Below, piece by piece: positions 55,601 through 64,000 of a stretch of DNA of 64,000 nt; position 1 is the stretch's first letter; the number at the start of each line of letters is the position of its first letter. The stretch spans positions 1 to 64,000 of the forward strand of contig JBBSOW010000005.1 of the NCBI GenBank assembly GCA_038259365.1, read 5' to 3'. Source of the DNA: JBBSOW01 sp038259365 (lineage in GTDB: Bacteria; Actinomycetota; Actinomycetes; Propionibacteriales; Propionibacteriaceae). The notes beneath the pieces are model-generated. The model had not been told where the DNA came from. It saw only the letters and a program-made list of their open reading frames with translations, and searched no databases. The position numbers were made by a program, and so were the translations under genes.

Positions 55601-55675
55601 GCCCCCGTAGCTCAGGGGATAGAGCACCGCCCTCCGGAGGCGGGAGCCGAGGTTCGAATCCTCGCGGGGGCGCCA
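55601..55675 (+). tRNA. tRNA-Arg (anticodon CCG)
   Basis: A complete cloverleaf: acceptor GCCCCCG/CGGGGGC, D arm GCTC/GAGC, anticodon stem CCGCC/GGCGG with loop CTCCGGA (anticodon CCG, reads CGG), T arm CGAGG/CCTCG with TTCGAAT, discriminator G and an encoded CCA. No intron. Confidence 0.97.
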
Positions 55676-55720
55676 CAATCGCCAACCACCCCTACCCCCA
55701 CCAGGCCACGGGGTGGGGCC

Positions 55721-55726
55721 TAGGTT
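55721..55726 (+). promoter_or_regulatory. Candidate -10 box of the DUF6301-like gene (leaderless)
   Basis: TAGGTT ends 6 nt before the GTG at 55733. Confidence 0.4.
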
Positions 55727-55732
55727 GGGCGG

Positions 55733-56224
55733 GTGAGCGAACCCCTGAGCCCGTCGCCGCAGCAGTTGGCTAGCCTCCTGCTCCGCACGGCGCAGCTACC
55801 GTGGCCAACCACCGAAGCCGAACGGCTCGCTTATTTCGCTGCGCTGGGCTGGCACGACACGCAGGGCGAGGTCACCGACGACGGCTCGGACAGTGCCTTC
55901 CGCCGTTTTACCACTTCTCTGCCCGAGGTCGACGGAGACAGCTCGGCCTTTCGCGAGGACCACCTCGGCTTCTCGCTGTCCTGCTATAGCGAACGCGGGG
56001 AAGACCGGCCTGCGGCCCGTGCGGGTTTTGCAGCTGTACGGGAGCAGTTGAGTTCGGCCCTCGGCGATCCCGTCGAGGAATGGGGTTCTCTGCATCAACC
56101 GGCCTGCTTGTGGCAGCCGGGAATACTGAGCCTGGAGATGTACTGCTTTCAAAGAGGCAGCAGTAGCGTCATGGTCGGGCTGAGCCACACCGAACGATCC
56201 GCGGCCAACGATGCCGCTCACTGA
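55733..56224 (+). CDS. Hypothetical protein, possibly DUF6301 family
   Basis: A 163-residue soluble protein with no signal peptide or membrane helix. The WPTTEAERLAYFAALGW start and the two-half beta-alpha pattern recall DUF6301 proteins of actinobacteria, some of which are immunity-like, but the match is from memory. Not part of an operon. A leaderless promoter precedes it, just after tRNA-Arg. Confidence 0.55.
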   Translation: MSEPLSPSPQQLASLLLRTAQLPWPTTEAERLAYFAALGWHDTQGEVTDDGSDSAFRRFTTSLPEVDGDSSAFREDHLGFSLSCYSERGEDRPAARAGFAAVREQLSSALGDPVEEWGSLHQPACLWQPGILSLEMYCFQRGSSSVMVGLSHTERSAANDAAH

Positions 56225-56284
56225 CAACTCTAGGGCGGGCCACGAACCCCTGCCCGAAGAACCGGGACGATAAGGGCGGCGGTC

Positions 56285-56932
56285 TCAAAACTCCAGATTC
56301 GCGTCCACCCTGAGCGGAACCCCCGTGGCCTCGCGCACCTCCTCGAGGCTGACGCCGGGGGCGAGTTCGGCCAGGGACAGGCCGTCGTCGCTCACGTCAA
56401 TCACCGCCAGGTCGGTGATGATGCGGTTGACGACCCCGCGGCCGGTCAGCGGCAGGCTGCACTCGGGGAGAATCTTGGGTGAGCCGTCGCGGGCGACGTG
56501 CCCCATCAGCACGATCACCCGGCGGGCACCGTGCACGAGGTCCATCGCCCCGCCCGGGCCCTTGACCATCCTGCCCGGGATCATCCAGTTGGCCAGGTCT
56601 CCGGCGGCCGACACCTGCATGGCGCCGAGGATGGCCGCGTCGATCTTGCCGCCCCGGATCATGCCGAAGCTCAGGGCCGAGTCGAAGTAGGCCGCCCCCG
56701 GGAGCACCGTGACGGTCTCCTTGCCCGCGTTGATCAGGTCGGGATCGACGCGATCATCGCTGGGGTAGGGCCCCACCCCGAGGATGCCGTTCTCGCTCTG
56801 CAACACGAGTTCGACCCCCTCGGGAACGTAATTGGGCACCAGCGTCGGCAACCCGATGCCGAGGTTCACGTAGGCTCCGTCAGCGAGTTCGAGCGCCGCC
56901 CGGGCGGCCATCTCGGTTCTGCTCAGTGCCAT
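56285..56932 (-). CDS. scoB: 3-oxoacid CoA-transferase subunit B
   Basis: 215 residues. Catalytic glutamate Glu47 in LQSENGILG, GIGLPT at 26-31 and GGAMDLVHGA are typical. With subunit A it transfers CoA between succinyl-CoA (or acetyl-CoA) and acetoacetate or a related 3-oxoacid. 1 bp separates it from scoA. A 3-oxoadipate-specific role is possible, but no aromatic pathway genes are near. Confidence 0.9.
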   Translation of the reverse strand: MALSRTEMAARAALELADGAYVNLGIGLPTLVPNYVPEGVELVLQSENGILGVGPYPSDDRVDPDLINAGKETVTVLPGAAYFDSALSFGMIRGGKIDAAILGAMQVSAAGDLANWMIPGRMVKGPGGAMDLVHGARRVIVLMGHVARDGSPKILPECSLPLTGRGVVNRIITDLAVIDVSDDGLSLAELAPGVSLEEVREATGVPLRVDANLEF

Positions 56933-56933
56933 C

Positions 56934-57707
56934 TCAGGCTCCTTCCGCCACGGTGCGGCGTTCGATGCGCTTCTCGACCCCCGCGCCGACGACGAGGATC
57001 CGCTCGACGTAGATGCCGGGCAGGTGCACGGCGTCGGGGTCGATCTCGCCGGGTTCGACGAGTTCCTCGACCTGGACGATGCAGACCCGACCGGCCATCG
57101 CGGCCAGCGGCGAGAAGTTGCGCGCCGACTTGTCGAACACGAGGTTGCCGTGCCGGTCGGCTTTGCGCGCGTGCACCAGGGCGAAGTCGGTGGCGATGGC
57201 CTCTTCGAGGACGAACTCGCGCGGTTCGCCGCGCACCTCGAACGTCGCGAGCGGCTTGGCTGGGGAGGCGATGTCGACGGTCCCGTCGGAACGGTAGCGC
57301 AGGGGCAGCCCGCCCTCGGCGACCTGAGTGCCGACCCCGGTTTGGGTGTAGAACGCGGCTATCCCGCTACCGCCGGCGCGCAGCTTCTCGGCCAGCGTGC
57401 CCTGCGGGGTCAGTTCGACCTCGAGTTCGCCCGAGAGGTAGCGACGGGCGAACTCCTTGTTCTCGCCCACGTAGGACGAGGTCATCTTGCGGATCAGGCC
57501 GTCGGCCAGCAGCACGCCGAGCCCCCAGTCGTCGACGCCGCAGTTGTTGCTGACGATGCTCAGCTCGCCGACCCGGGCGGCGCGCAACGCCTCGATGAGC
57601 ACCATCGGTATTCCGCACAGGCCGAAGCCGCCCACCGCGATGCTCGAGCCCGGGGTGATCTGCTCGATCGCCTGCTCTGCGGATGCGACCACTTTGTCGA
57701 TGCTCAT
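56934..57707 (-). CDS. scoA: 3-oxoacid CoA-transferase subunit A
   Basis: 257 residues with GSSIAVGGFGLCGIPMVLI (19-37), the oxyanion/CoA loop of the family, SNNCGVDDWGLGVLL and ATDFALVHARKADRHGNL. ATG with GAGAGGAC 3-5 nt upstream; upstream in-frame sequence belongs to a decayed gene and is not part of the enzyme. Suggests ketone-body or butyrate-type metabolism together with thiolase and the dehydrogenase in this window. Confidence 0.91.
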   Translation of the reverse strand: MSIDKVVASAEQAIEQITPGSSIAVGGFGLCGIPMVLIEALRAARVGELSIVSNNCGVDDWGLGVLLADGLIRKMTSSYVGENKEFARRYLSGELEVELTPQGTLAEKLRAGGSGIAAFYTQTGVGTQVAEGGLPLRYRSDGTVDIASPAKPLATFEVRGEPREFVLEEAIATDFALVHARKADRHGNLVFDKSARNFSPLAAMAGRVCIVQVEELVEPGEIDPDAVHLPGIYVERILVVGAGVEKRIERRTVAEGA

Positions 57708-57728
57708 GGAGTCCTCTCGCTTAGTGCC

Positions 57729-57772
57729 GCCGAGCGACACGTCCTTCGATGCCGAGCGACACGTCCTTCGAT
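57729..57772. repeat. 22-bp perfect tandem duplication
   Basis: Two identical copies of GCCGAGCGACACGTCCTTCG plus AT, at 57729-57750 and 57751-57772, in the scoA upstream region. Confidence 0.85.
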
Positions 57773-57856
57773 AACGGAACCGGCCTGGTCCGCGCCGTTC
57801 GGCGTCACGACGATCGTGTGGTGGCCGAAGCGCGTCCTCGACGAGCGCCACACGGT

Positions 57857-57894
57857 TCCACAGATGCAACTCGGGTCCACAGATGCAACTCGGG
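57857..57894. repeat. 19-bp perfect tandem duplication
   Basis: Two identical copies of TCCACAGATGCAACTCGGG at 57857-57875 and 57876-57894. The 19-bp length shifts the minus-strand reading frame of the decayed gene. Confidence 0.85.
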
Positions 57895-58122
57895 CTCCTC
57901 CCCGTCGAGATCGTGGTCGAGGTAGGCGGCCATCGTATCGTTCCAATACCGAGCGAGTAGCGGCTGCACCGGCCAGGCCAGCCGGGTCTCGAACCGCTCG
58001 GCGAGGATCGGCCGGGCCAGCAAACTGCGCCCGACGTCTATGGAGCGCCCCGTTGTGAGCTCAGAGCACTAAGATCGACCGGGTGATCTCCTCCCCTGCG
58101 CTCATGCTCTGCTGGAAGCTTC

Positions 58123-59442
58123 GTGAGTAGCAGCGACGCCGCCGCCGAGGCGACCCCATCGGCCCCGCCCACCCGGTTCGGCGCCTCGCGGCTGACCCTC
58201 GGCGTGGTGGCGCTGCTGTGGGTGGCGACCCGCGGGTTGATGCTGGTGATCTGGCAGGTCGAGATCTGGCAGTTCGAGCAATCGGTCTCGGGCGATGTCG
58301 GCTATTACTGGGCCAAGATCACCAACTACTCTCAGGTCGGTCTGGCCAACACGCTCATCGAGTACCCCACCCCCGTCGTGGGCATCTTGTCTTTGCCCTA
58401 CGCCCTCGGCGGGGGAGGCCGCGGGGGTTACTACGTCGCGTTCATCGCCCTGATGATGCTGCTCGATGCGGTCTTGACCTGGCTGTTGTGGTTGCGAGGC
58501 GGGCACCGAGGGGCCCGAGGCGTGCTGTTCTGGATCGCGTTCGTCTTCTTGATCGGGCCGCTGTGTTACCTGCGGTTCGACATGATCCCCGCCGTGCTGG
58601 CCGGCTCGGCTTTGGTGTTGCTCAGCCGGCGCCCCGGGGTCGCGGGGGCCCTGATCGGCCTCGGCGCGGCGATCAAGCTATGGCCGGCTCTGCTCCTGCC
58701 GGCGCTGCTCGGCAAGCGGGACGGCCGCGTGCGAGCGATCGGTTCCTTCGCCGCTGTCGGCTTCGGGCTGGCGCTGATCAGCCTGATCGTCGGCGGCTGG
58801 CAACGGCTGCTCTCGCCGCTGACCTGGCAGGCCGATCGCGGCCTTCAGGTGGAGGCGGTGTGGGCCACCCCGATCATGATCGCGCGCGCCCTCGACCCCG
58901 GTGCGCACACGATCTCGATGTCGAAGTACCAGGCCTACGAGATCTTTGGGCCGGGAGTCGGGGCCATGACGACGGTGTCCACCGTCGCCACCGTCGTCGG
59001 TCTGGCCGCCATCGCGGCCCTCTCGGTCCGGGTGTTGTGGCGCAAGGAGTCCTCGCTCAGCACGGCCGCGCTCCTCATGGTCAGCATCGTGGCCATCATG
59101 ATCATCACCAACAAGACGTTGAGCCCGCAGTACGTGCTCTGGCTCGGCGGCCCCCTGGCGGTGCTGTTGCTCGGCCGCCGAGTGGACCAGGACCGGCCGG
59201 AGTGGATCCGCAGGGCGGTGCTACGGCTGGCCCTGCTGACGCTGGTGGTGGCCGGGTTGACGCATCTGGTCTACCCCATCACCTACGGCGCCGTGGTGTT
59301 CGGCACCGCGGGGCCCCAACTCGTCATCGCCATGGTCGTCTTGGCGGCCCGCAATATCGCCCTGTTGATCATCGCCATCTGGGCGATCGCGCTGACGTGG
59401 CTCAGCGCCAGTCATGACATCCGCATTGTCGCGGCGCGCTAG
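58123..59442 (+). CDS. GT87/DUF2029-type membrane mannosyltransferase-like protein
   Basis: 439 residues with about 10 membrane helices. A GT-C pattern is visible: an acidic residue in the first periplasmic loop (SGDVGYYWAKI, about 56-66), LIEYPTPVVGIL, and RFDMIPAVLAG. The family uses polyprenyl-phosphate-mannose to build lipomannan-like glycans. The exact acceptor is unknown. GTG start with GGAAGC upstream; a -10-like TAAGAT lies at about 58070. Confidence 0.75.
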   Translation: MSSSDAAAEATPSAPPTRFGASRLTLGVVALLWVATRGLMLVIWQVEIWQFEQSVSGDVGYYWAKITNYSQVGLANTLIEYPTPVVGILSLPYALGGGGRGGYYVAFIALMMLLDAVLTWLLWLRGGHRGARGVLFWIAFVFLIGPLCYLRFDMIPAVLAGSALVLLSRRPGVAGALIGLGAAIKLWPALLLPALLGKRDGRVRAIGSFAAVGFGLALISLIVGGWQRLLSPLTWQADRGLQVEAVWATPIMIARALDPGAHTISMSKYQAYEIFGPGVGAMTTVSTVATVVGLAAIAALSVRVLWRKESSLSTAALLMVSIVAIMIITNKTLSPQYVLWLGGPLAVLLLGRRVDQDRPEWIRRAVLRLALLTLVVAGLTHLVYPITYGAVVFGTAGPQLVIAMVVLAARNIALLIIAIWAIALTWLSASHDIRIVAAR

Positions 59443-59527
59443 CGCCGTGTCATCACCCCCGACCCGTCCGGACGCCCGTCCGGCGACACGCTGGGCCACC
59501 GGTGCCCCGTGGCGATCCGCCATTCGA

Positions 59528-59538
59528 TAGCCTAAGTT
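59528..59538 (+). promoter_or_regulatory. Candidate -10 region of kgd
   Basis: TAGCCT and TAAGTT overlap here; either gives a 35-45-nt leader containing AAGAAGG before the GTG at 59582. Confidence 0.3.
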
Positions 59539-59581
59539 CCAAGCCGCGTCATGGGCGGGCAGCGATTGGAAGAAGGCGATT

Positions 59582-62500
59582 GTGGCGACCACGCCAGACA
59601 GTGACTCGGCTACCGACTTCGGAGCCAACGACTGGCTCTTGGAACTGAAGCGCGAGCAATACCAAGACGATCCGGACTCGGTCGAGCCGAGCTGGGTCAC
59701 GTTCTTCGAGGCACACGGCGCGGGCTCTAACGGTGGCGATCGGGACGGCTCGGAGCCGAAGGCGACCCAAGCGCAGAGGACGCCGGACTCGCCCAAGGAA
59801 TCGGAGCCGACGACGGCAGCGGAATCGCCGAAGCGCTCGGGTCGGTCGTCGTCGGCCCGAAAGCCCAAGCCATCGGGGCAGCAGCCCGACTCGTCCAAGG
59901 CCACGACGGGCGAGCAGGAAGGCTCCGAGCGCAAGCTCTCGGAGCCGAAGACCGACCCTCCCCAGGCCAAGGTCGAGAGGCCGAATCAGGTGAAGGACCT
60001 GCACGCCCAGAAGTACGGTCACGTCGGCGGGTTACCGGCCGATCCCCCCAACCCCAAGGTGCGCCCGACCAGCAGCCCCGCCGAGCCGCAGAACAACGTG
60101 TTGCGCGGCTCGGCCATGCGGACCGCCAAGAACATGGACGCCTCGCTGGACGTGCCCACCGCCACCTCGGTACGCCAGGTGCCGATGAAGCTGACCATCG
60201 ATCAGCGCGTGGTGATCAACAACCACCTGCGACGCGCCCGCGGCGGCAAGGTGTCGTTCACCCACTTGCTGGGCTTTGCCCTGATCCGGGCGCTGCGCGA
60301 ACTGCCCGCGATGAACAACAGTTACGCCGTCATCGACGGCAAGCCGAATCTGGTCCAACCGCCCCAGATCAACCTCGGCCTGGCCATCGATCTGCCCAAA
60401 TCCGACGGCACCCGGCAACTCCTCGTGCCCTCCATCAAGGGCTGCGAGAGCCTCGATTTCGCCCAGTTCTGGGCTGCCTACGAGGACCTGGTCGTCCGCG
60501 CCCGCGGCGGTAAGCTCGGCGTCGACGACTTCGCCGGCACCACGATCAGCCTGACCAACCCGGGCACCATCGGCACCAACCACTCCGTGCCGCGCCTCGT
60601 GCTGGGCCAAGGCGCCATCATCGGCGTCGGCTCGATTGCCTACCCGCCCGAGTTCGAGGGCACCGACCCCGAACGGCTGAACGAGCTCGGCGTCTCGAAG
60701 GTCCTGACCCTCACCTCCACCTACGACCACCGCGTCATCCAAGGCGCCCAGTCGGGTGAGTTCCTCGCCAAGATGCATGAGTTGTTGCTCGGCGGCGACG
60801 GCTTCTACGACGAGGTCTTCCGGGCGCTGCGGATCCCCTACGAGCCCATCCGCTGGGCCTCGGACAGCAGCGCCACCCACGAGCACCAGGTCTCCAAGCA
60901 GGCTCGGGTCTTCGAGCTCATCAACGCCTACCGCACCAGCGGGCACTTCATGGCCGACACCGACCCGCTGGAGTACCGCCAGCGCAGCCACCCCGATCTC
61001 GACGTGCAGACCCACGGGCTCACCCTGTGGGATCTGGACCGCTCGTTCGCCGCCGGCGGGTTCGGGGGTCCCGACCGCCAGTTCATGAAGCTGCGCGACA
61101 TCTTGGGGGTGCTGCGCGATTCCTACTGTCGTCAGATCGGCATCGAGTACATGCACATCTACGACCTCAGGCAGCGCCACTGGCTGCAGGAGCGGATCGA
61201 GAAGAAGCACGCCACGCTGCCGCGCGAGGAACACCTGCGGGTGCTCGACAAGCTGAACGAGGCGGAGATCTTCGAGACCTTCCTGCAGACCAAGTTCGTC
61301 GGGCAAAAGCGCTTCAGCCTCGAGGGCGGCGAATCGGCCATCGTCGTGCTGAACGAGATCTGCGAGCTGGCCGCCAACGCCCACCTCGACGAGGTCTGCA
61401 TGGGCATGCCGCACCGCGGCCGCCTCAACGTGCTCGCCAACATCATCGGCAAGAAGTACGGACAGATCTTCCAAGAGTTCGACGGCAACATCGACCCGAG
61501 CGTCGTCGAGGGCTCCGGGGACGTGAAGTACCACCTGGGCGCCGAGGGGCGGTTCAAGGCCAGCAACGGCGACACCATCCAGACGTCGGTGGCCGCCAAC
61601 CCGAGCCACCTCGAAGCGGTCTATCCCGTCGTCGAGGGGCTCGTGCGGGCCAAGCAGGATCTGTTGGATCGCGGCAACGAGTTCCCCGTGCTACCGCTGG
61701 TCATGCACGGTGATGCCTCCTTCGCCGGGCAGGGCGTCGTGGTCGAGACCCTGCAGATGAGCCAGCTACGCGGCTACCGCACCGGCGGCACGATCCACGT
61801 CGTGGTGAACAACCAGATCGGCTTCACCACCGCACCGAACGAATCGCGTTCCTCGATCTACTGCACCGACGTGGCCAAGACCGTGCAAGCCCCCATCTTC
61901 CACGTCAACGGCGACGATCCCGAGGCGTGCGCCCGGGTGGCCCGCCTGGCGTTCGAGTTCCGTCAGGAGTTCAACAAGGACGTCGTCATCGACCTCATCT
62001 GTTACCGGCGCCGCGGCCACAACGAGGGCGACGATCCGAGCCTGACCCAGCCGATCATGTACAACCTGATCGAGAAGAAGCGCTCCACCCGCAAGCTGTA
62101 CACCGAGGCCCTGATCGGCCGCGGCGACATCTCCTTGGAAGACGCCGAGCAGTCGATGAAGCGGTTCCAAAAGCGGCTGGAGGAGGTGTTCAAGGAGGTC
62201 CGCGAGGAGTCCGGCGAGGACACCGACTACCACCGCGTGCCCGTGTACCCCACCAAGGAGAACAGCAACAAGGCCTCGGCCATCTCGCCGGAGTTCTTGA
62301 AGCAGATTGCCGACGCGCACGTCAACGTGCCTCAAGGCTTCACCGTGCACCAGAAGATGAAGCCGCAGCTGGAGCGCCGCGCCAACGCCATCGCCTCGGG
62401 ACCCATCGATTGGGCCACGGCCGAACTGTTGGCGCTCGGTTCGTTGCTGTTGGAAGGCCGTCCCGTGCGGCTCACCGGTCAGGACAGCCGACGCGGCACC

Positions 62501-63463
62501 TTCACCCAGCGGTTCGCCGCAGTCGTAGACCGGCTCACCGGGCAGATGTGGGTACCGCTGCGCAACCTGGCCGAGGATCAGTCTAAGTTCATGATCTTCG
62601 ACTCCTTGCTGAGCGAGTACGCCTCGATGGGCTTCGAGTACGGCTACTCGGTGGCCCGTCCCGACGCCCTGGTGTTGTGGGAGGCCCAGTTCGGCGACTT
62701 CGCCAACGGCGCCCAGACCATTGCCGATGAGTTCATCTCCTCGGGTCAGGCGAAGTGGACCCAAAAGTCCGGCCTGGTGCTGCTGCTTCCGCACGGCTTC
62801 GAGGGCCAGGGTCCCGATCACTCCTCCGCTCGACTGGAGCGCTGGCTCCAACTGGCCGCAGAGGACGCCGTCGCGATCTGTCACCCCTCCACGCCGGCGA
62901 GCCACTTTCACCTCTTGCGAACCCACGCCCACGTGTTCTGGCATCGCCCGGTCATCATCGCCACACCGAAGTCGATGCTGCGCAACAAGCTCGCGGTCTC
63001 CCAGCCCGAGGATTTCGTCACAGGTTCGTGGAAGCCGGTGTTCGACGATCCGAGCATCACCGATTACGACAAGGTCAAAACCGTCATCTTGTGCTCGGGC
63101 AAGGTCCGCTGGGATCTGGTGCAACAGCGAGCCAAGGACGGCCGGGAGGACGAGGTCGCGATCCTGGCTCTTGAGCGTCTATACCCGGTGCCGGGGCCGG
63201 AACTCGCCGACGAGCTCAAGAACTACCCCCACGTCGACGACATCCGCTTCGTCCAAGAGGAACCAGCCAACCAAGGTTCGTGGCCCTTCCTCTCGGTGCA
63301 CCTGCCGGCGGCGATCGCCAAGGAACTCCCCGAGCGCAAGTTCGAGCTGACTCCGATCACCCGCGAGGCATCCTCGGCCCCGTCGGTGGGCATCCACGCG
63401 GTCCACGAGGCTCAGCAAAAGCGGCTCGTCGCCGAGGCGCTGGCTCCGCTGGATCAGGCCTAG
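59582..63463 (+). CDS. kgd: Multifunctional 2-oxoglutarate decarboxylase/dehydrogenase E1 with E2 acyltransferase domain (Kgd/SucA)
   Basis: 1293 residues in the actinobacterial arrangement: N-terminal E1 segment (NDWLLELKREQYQDDP), a Lys/Ser/Pro-rich linker (about 50-140), an E2-type succinyltransferase domain with catalytic His383 in YDHRVIQG, then the E1 thiamine-diphosphate enzyme with GDASFAGQG (710-718), NNQIGFTT and the C-terminal transketolase-like domain. There is no lipoyl domain, so it works with a separate lipoylated partner. GTG start with AAGAAGG upstream. It feeds the TCA cycle. Confidence 0.95.
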   Translation: MATTPDSDSATDFGANDWLLELKREQYQDDPDSVEPSWVTFFEAHGAGSNGGDRDGSEPKATQAQRTPDSPKESEPTTAAESPKRSGRSSSARKPKPSGQQPDSSKATTGEQEGSERKLSEPKTDPPQAKVERPNQVKDLHAQKYGHVGGLPADPPNPKVRPTSSPAEPQNNVLRGSAMRTAKNMDASLDVPTATSVRQVPMKLTIDQRVVINNHLRRARGGKVSFTHLLGFALIRALRELPAMNNSYAVIDGKPNLVQPPQINLGLAIDLPKSDGTRQLLVPSIKGCESLDFAQFWAAYEDLVVRARGGKLGVDDFAGTTISLTNPGTIGTNHSVPRLVLGQGAIIGVGSIAYPPEFEGTDPERLNELGVSKVLTLTSTYDHRVIQGAQSGEFLAKMHELLLGGDGFYDEVFRALRIPYEPIRWASDSSATHEHQVSKQARVFELINAYRTSGHFMADTDPLEYRQRSHPDLDVQTHGLTLWDLDRSFAAGGFGGPDRQFMKLRDILGVLRDSYCRQIGIEYMHIYDLRQRHWLQERIEKKHATLPREEHLRVLDKLNEAEIFETFLQTKFVGQKRFSLEGGESAIVVLNEICELAANAHLDEVCMGMPHRGRLNVLANIIGKKYGQIFQEFDGNIDPSVVEGSGDVKYHLGAEGRFKASNGDTIQTSVAANPSHLEAVYPVVEGLVRAKQDLLDRGNEFPVLPLVMHGDASFAGQGVVVETLQMSQLRGYRTGGTIHVVVNNQIGFTTAPNESRSSIYCTDVAKTVQAPIFHVNGDDPEACARVARLAFEFRQEFNKDVVIDLICYRRRGHNEGDDPSLTQPIMYNLIEKKRSTRKLYTEALIGRGDISLEDAEQSMKRFQKRLEEVFKEVREESGEDTDYHRVPVYPTKENSNKASAISPEFLKQIADAHVNVPQGFTVHQKMKPQLERRANAIASGPIDWATAELLALGSLLLEGRPVRLTGQDSRRGTFTQRFAAVVDRLTGQMWVPLRNLAEDQSKFMIFDSLLSEYASMGFEYGYSVARPDALVLWEAQFGDFANGAQTIADEFISSGQAKWTQKSGLVLLLPHGFEGQGPDHSSARLERWLQLAAEDAVAICHPSTPASHFHLLRTHAHVFWHRPVIIATPKSMLRNKLAVSQPEDFVTGSWKPVFDDPSITDYDKVKTVILCSGKVRWDLVQQRAKDGREDEVAILALERLYPVPGPELADELKNYPHVDDIRFVQEEPANQGSWPFLSVHLPAAIAKELPERKFELTPITREASSAPSVGIHAVHEAQQKRLVAEALAPLDQA

Positions 63464-63494
63464 TCCGTGCCCTGCACTCAGGGCGGGGCGCGCC

Positions 63495-63677
63495 GTGTAT
63501 GACACCGATCGCGGGATCGAGGAGTTGGAGCGGCGCCGCGGAGGCGAGGAGGTCTCGCTCGTCTGGGTGGCCGAGCAGCTGCGCACCTTTATCGACGTCC
63601 ATCCCGAGTTCGAGACCCCGGTGGATCGGTTCGCCACGTGGCTGGCCCGCCTAGACGACGATGATGTCGACGACTGA
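63495..63677 (+). CDS. Small acidic protein, DUF6104-like
   Basis: 60 residues: YDTDRGIEELERRRGGEEVS, then WVAEQLRTFIDVHPEFETPV and a poly-Asp end. Proteins of this form follow kgd/sucA in streptomycetes. Role unknown. GTG start 31 bp after kgd; the 3' end overlaps the galK start by 17 bp. Confidence 0.75.
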   Translation: MYDTDRGIEELERRRGGEEVSLVWVAEQLRTFIDVHPEFETPVDRFATWLARLDDDDVDD

Positions 63678-64000
63678 TCCTGCCAAGCTGAAACCCCTCG
63701 TACACGCCCACCGGCAGGCCTTCGGCACCGACTGCGAGGGCGTGTGGGCCAGTCCCGGGCGGGTCAATCTCATCGGGGAGCACACCGACTACAACGACGG
63801 CTTCGTACTGCCCTTCGCCCTCGGTCAGCACGCCAGCCTGGCCGCCAGCCGGGGCTCGGCGGGCTACCGCTTCCTCTCGGTGGACTTCGCCACCACGGTC
63901 CGGTTGGGCGAGCATGACCTGGTGCCGGGGCTTTCGGGCTGGCACGCCTACCTCGCCGGGGTCGTCTGGGCGCTCCAGCAACAGGGATATCCGACCGGTC
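63661..64000 (+). CDS. galK: Galactokinase, 5' part (runs off the window)
   Basis: The frame from ATG 63661 stays open to the window end (113 residues). It contains the galactokinase signature GRVNLIGEHTDYNDGFVLPF, which places the sugar-binding Glu, Asp and the N-terminal strand of the GHMP fold. It phosphorylates galactose in the Leloir pathway. ATG at 63664 is an alternative start. The ATP-binding GHMP loop lies beyond the window. Confidence 0.9.
   Translation, partial: MMSTTDPAKLKPLVHAHRQAFGTDCEGVWASPGRVNLIGEHTDYNDGFVLPFALGQHASLAASRGSAGYRFLSVDFATTVRLGEHDLVPGLSGWHAYLAGVVWALQQQGYPTG

Larger units (their letters stand above)
57710..58060 (-). pseudogene. Decayed gene with two short tandem duplications
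   Basis: On the minus strand a coding-like stretch begins near 58040 (ARPILAERFETRLAWPVQPL, then YWNDTMAAYLDHDLDGEEPE) and is broken by a duplicated 19-bp segment (57857-57894). With one copy removed the frame continues HLWNRVALVEDALR. A second 22-bp duplication (57729-57772) follows near scoA. No family recognised. The 415-bp gap between scoA and the GT87-like gene holds nothing else. Confidence 0.45.

Noticed and set aside
55521..55685. Longer start for the lipoprotein gene
   Set aside because: The added frame runs through the tRNA-Arg gene and moves the signal peptide away from the N-terminus.

Overview
The window is 64 kb of high-GC chromosome from an actinobacterium (Actinomycetota). 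Support: a NucS mismatch endonuclease instead of MutS/L near the core genes, a Kgd-type fused 2-oxoglutarate dehydrogenase, an MshA/MshB-like pair for mycothiol, LysX, a Rho factor with a large Asn/Arg/Asp insertion, frequent GTG starts, and TAnnnT -10 boxes placed directly before start codons. The gene order resembles, from memory, the Streptomyces coelicolor block from lysA-hom-thrC-thrB-rho through the atp operon to nucS, the thiolase/meaB cluster and the glycogen/trehalose genes. Propionibacteriales (perhaps Propionibacteriaceae) is a reasonable guess for the lineage, but the sequence alone does not settle it. No insertion sequence, prophage, integron or CRISPR array was seen; this is core chromosome with a few lineage-specific additions.

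Layout. 1-9.6 kb: a WcbI-like gene, then glycogen phosphorylase divergent from an operon of a fused trehalose synthase-maltokinase, branching enzyme and a GNAT-like/Nudix protein. 9.6-15.3 kb: SRPBCC protein, a lone AbiEi/DUF559-type gene (two DnaA boxes lie between these two), a CnoX-like protein, phosphoglucomutase, and a YihY membrane protein fused to a DCC-family thiol protein. 15.3-21.3 kb: acyl-CoA mutase cluster with a mutase large subunit whose active-site residues match isobutyryl-CoA mutase, a MarR/PH-domain/small-membrane-protein operon, MeaB, thiolase and methylmalonyl-CoA epimerase. 21.3-28 kb: FilP/Scy-like coiled coil, LysX, and MshA/MshB-like genes. 28-34.2 kb: NucS, 3-hydroxyacyl-CoA dehydrogenase, small zinc-finger-like protein, hydrolase, family A polymerase-like protein, lipoprotein cyclophilin, PduO-type adenosyltransferase. 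34.2-46.9 kb, all minus strand: the F-type ATP synthase operon, wecA, tsaC, prmC, prfA, rpmE. 47.4-55 kb: rho, thrB, thrC, hom, lysA, each side of rho carrying intergenic tandem repeats. 55-64 kb: lipoprotein, tRNA-Arg(CCG), 3-oxoacid CoA-transferase subunits, a decayed gene with two short tandem duplications, a GT87-like mannosyltransferase, kgd, a DUF6104-like gene and the 5' part of galK.

Functional connections. Pgm, GlgP, GlgB and TreS-Pep2 handle glucose-phosphate/glycogen/trehalose interconversion, but GlgE, the expected user of maltose-1-phosphate, is not in the window. The mutase, MeaB, epimerase and PduO form a coenzyme-B12 set; with thiolase, 3-hydroxyacyl-CoA dehydrogenase, CoA-transferase and Kgd they point to butyryl/isobutyryl-CoA, acetoacetyl-CoA and TCA metabolism. 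The mutase's B12-binding small subunit is not here. Aspartate-family synthesis (hom, thrC, thrB, lysA) is intact.

The most noteworthy observations are: (i) eleven genes with TAnnnT ending 6-8 nt before the start codon, predicting leaderless mRNAs; (ii) the isobutyryl-CoA mutase assignment by Phe87/Gln205; (iii) a YihY-DCC fusion and a GNAT-Nudix fusion; (iv) paired DnaA boxes in a divergent promoter; (v) a palindrome over the -10 of the MarR operon; (vi) unexplained intergenic palindromes and tandem repeats.
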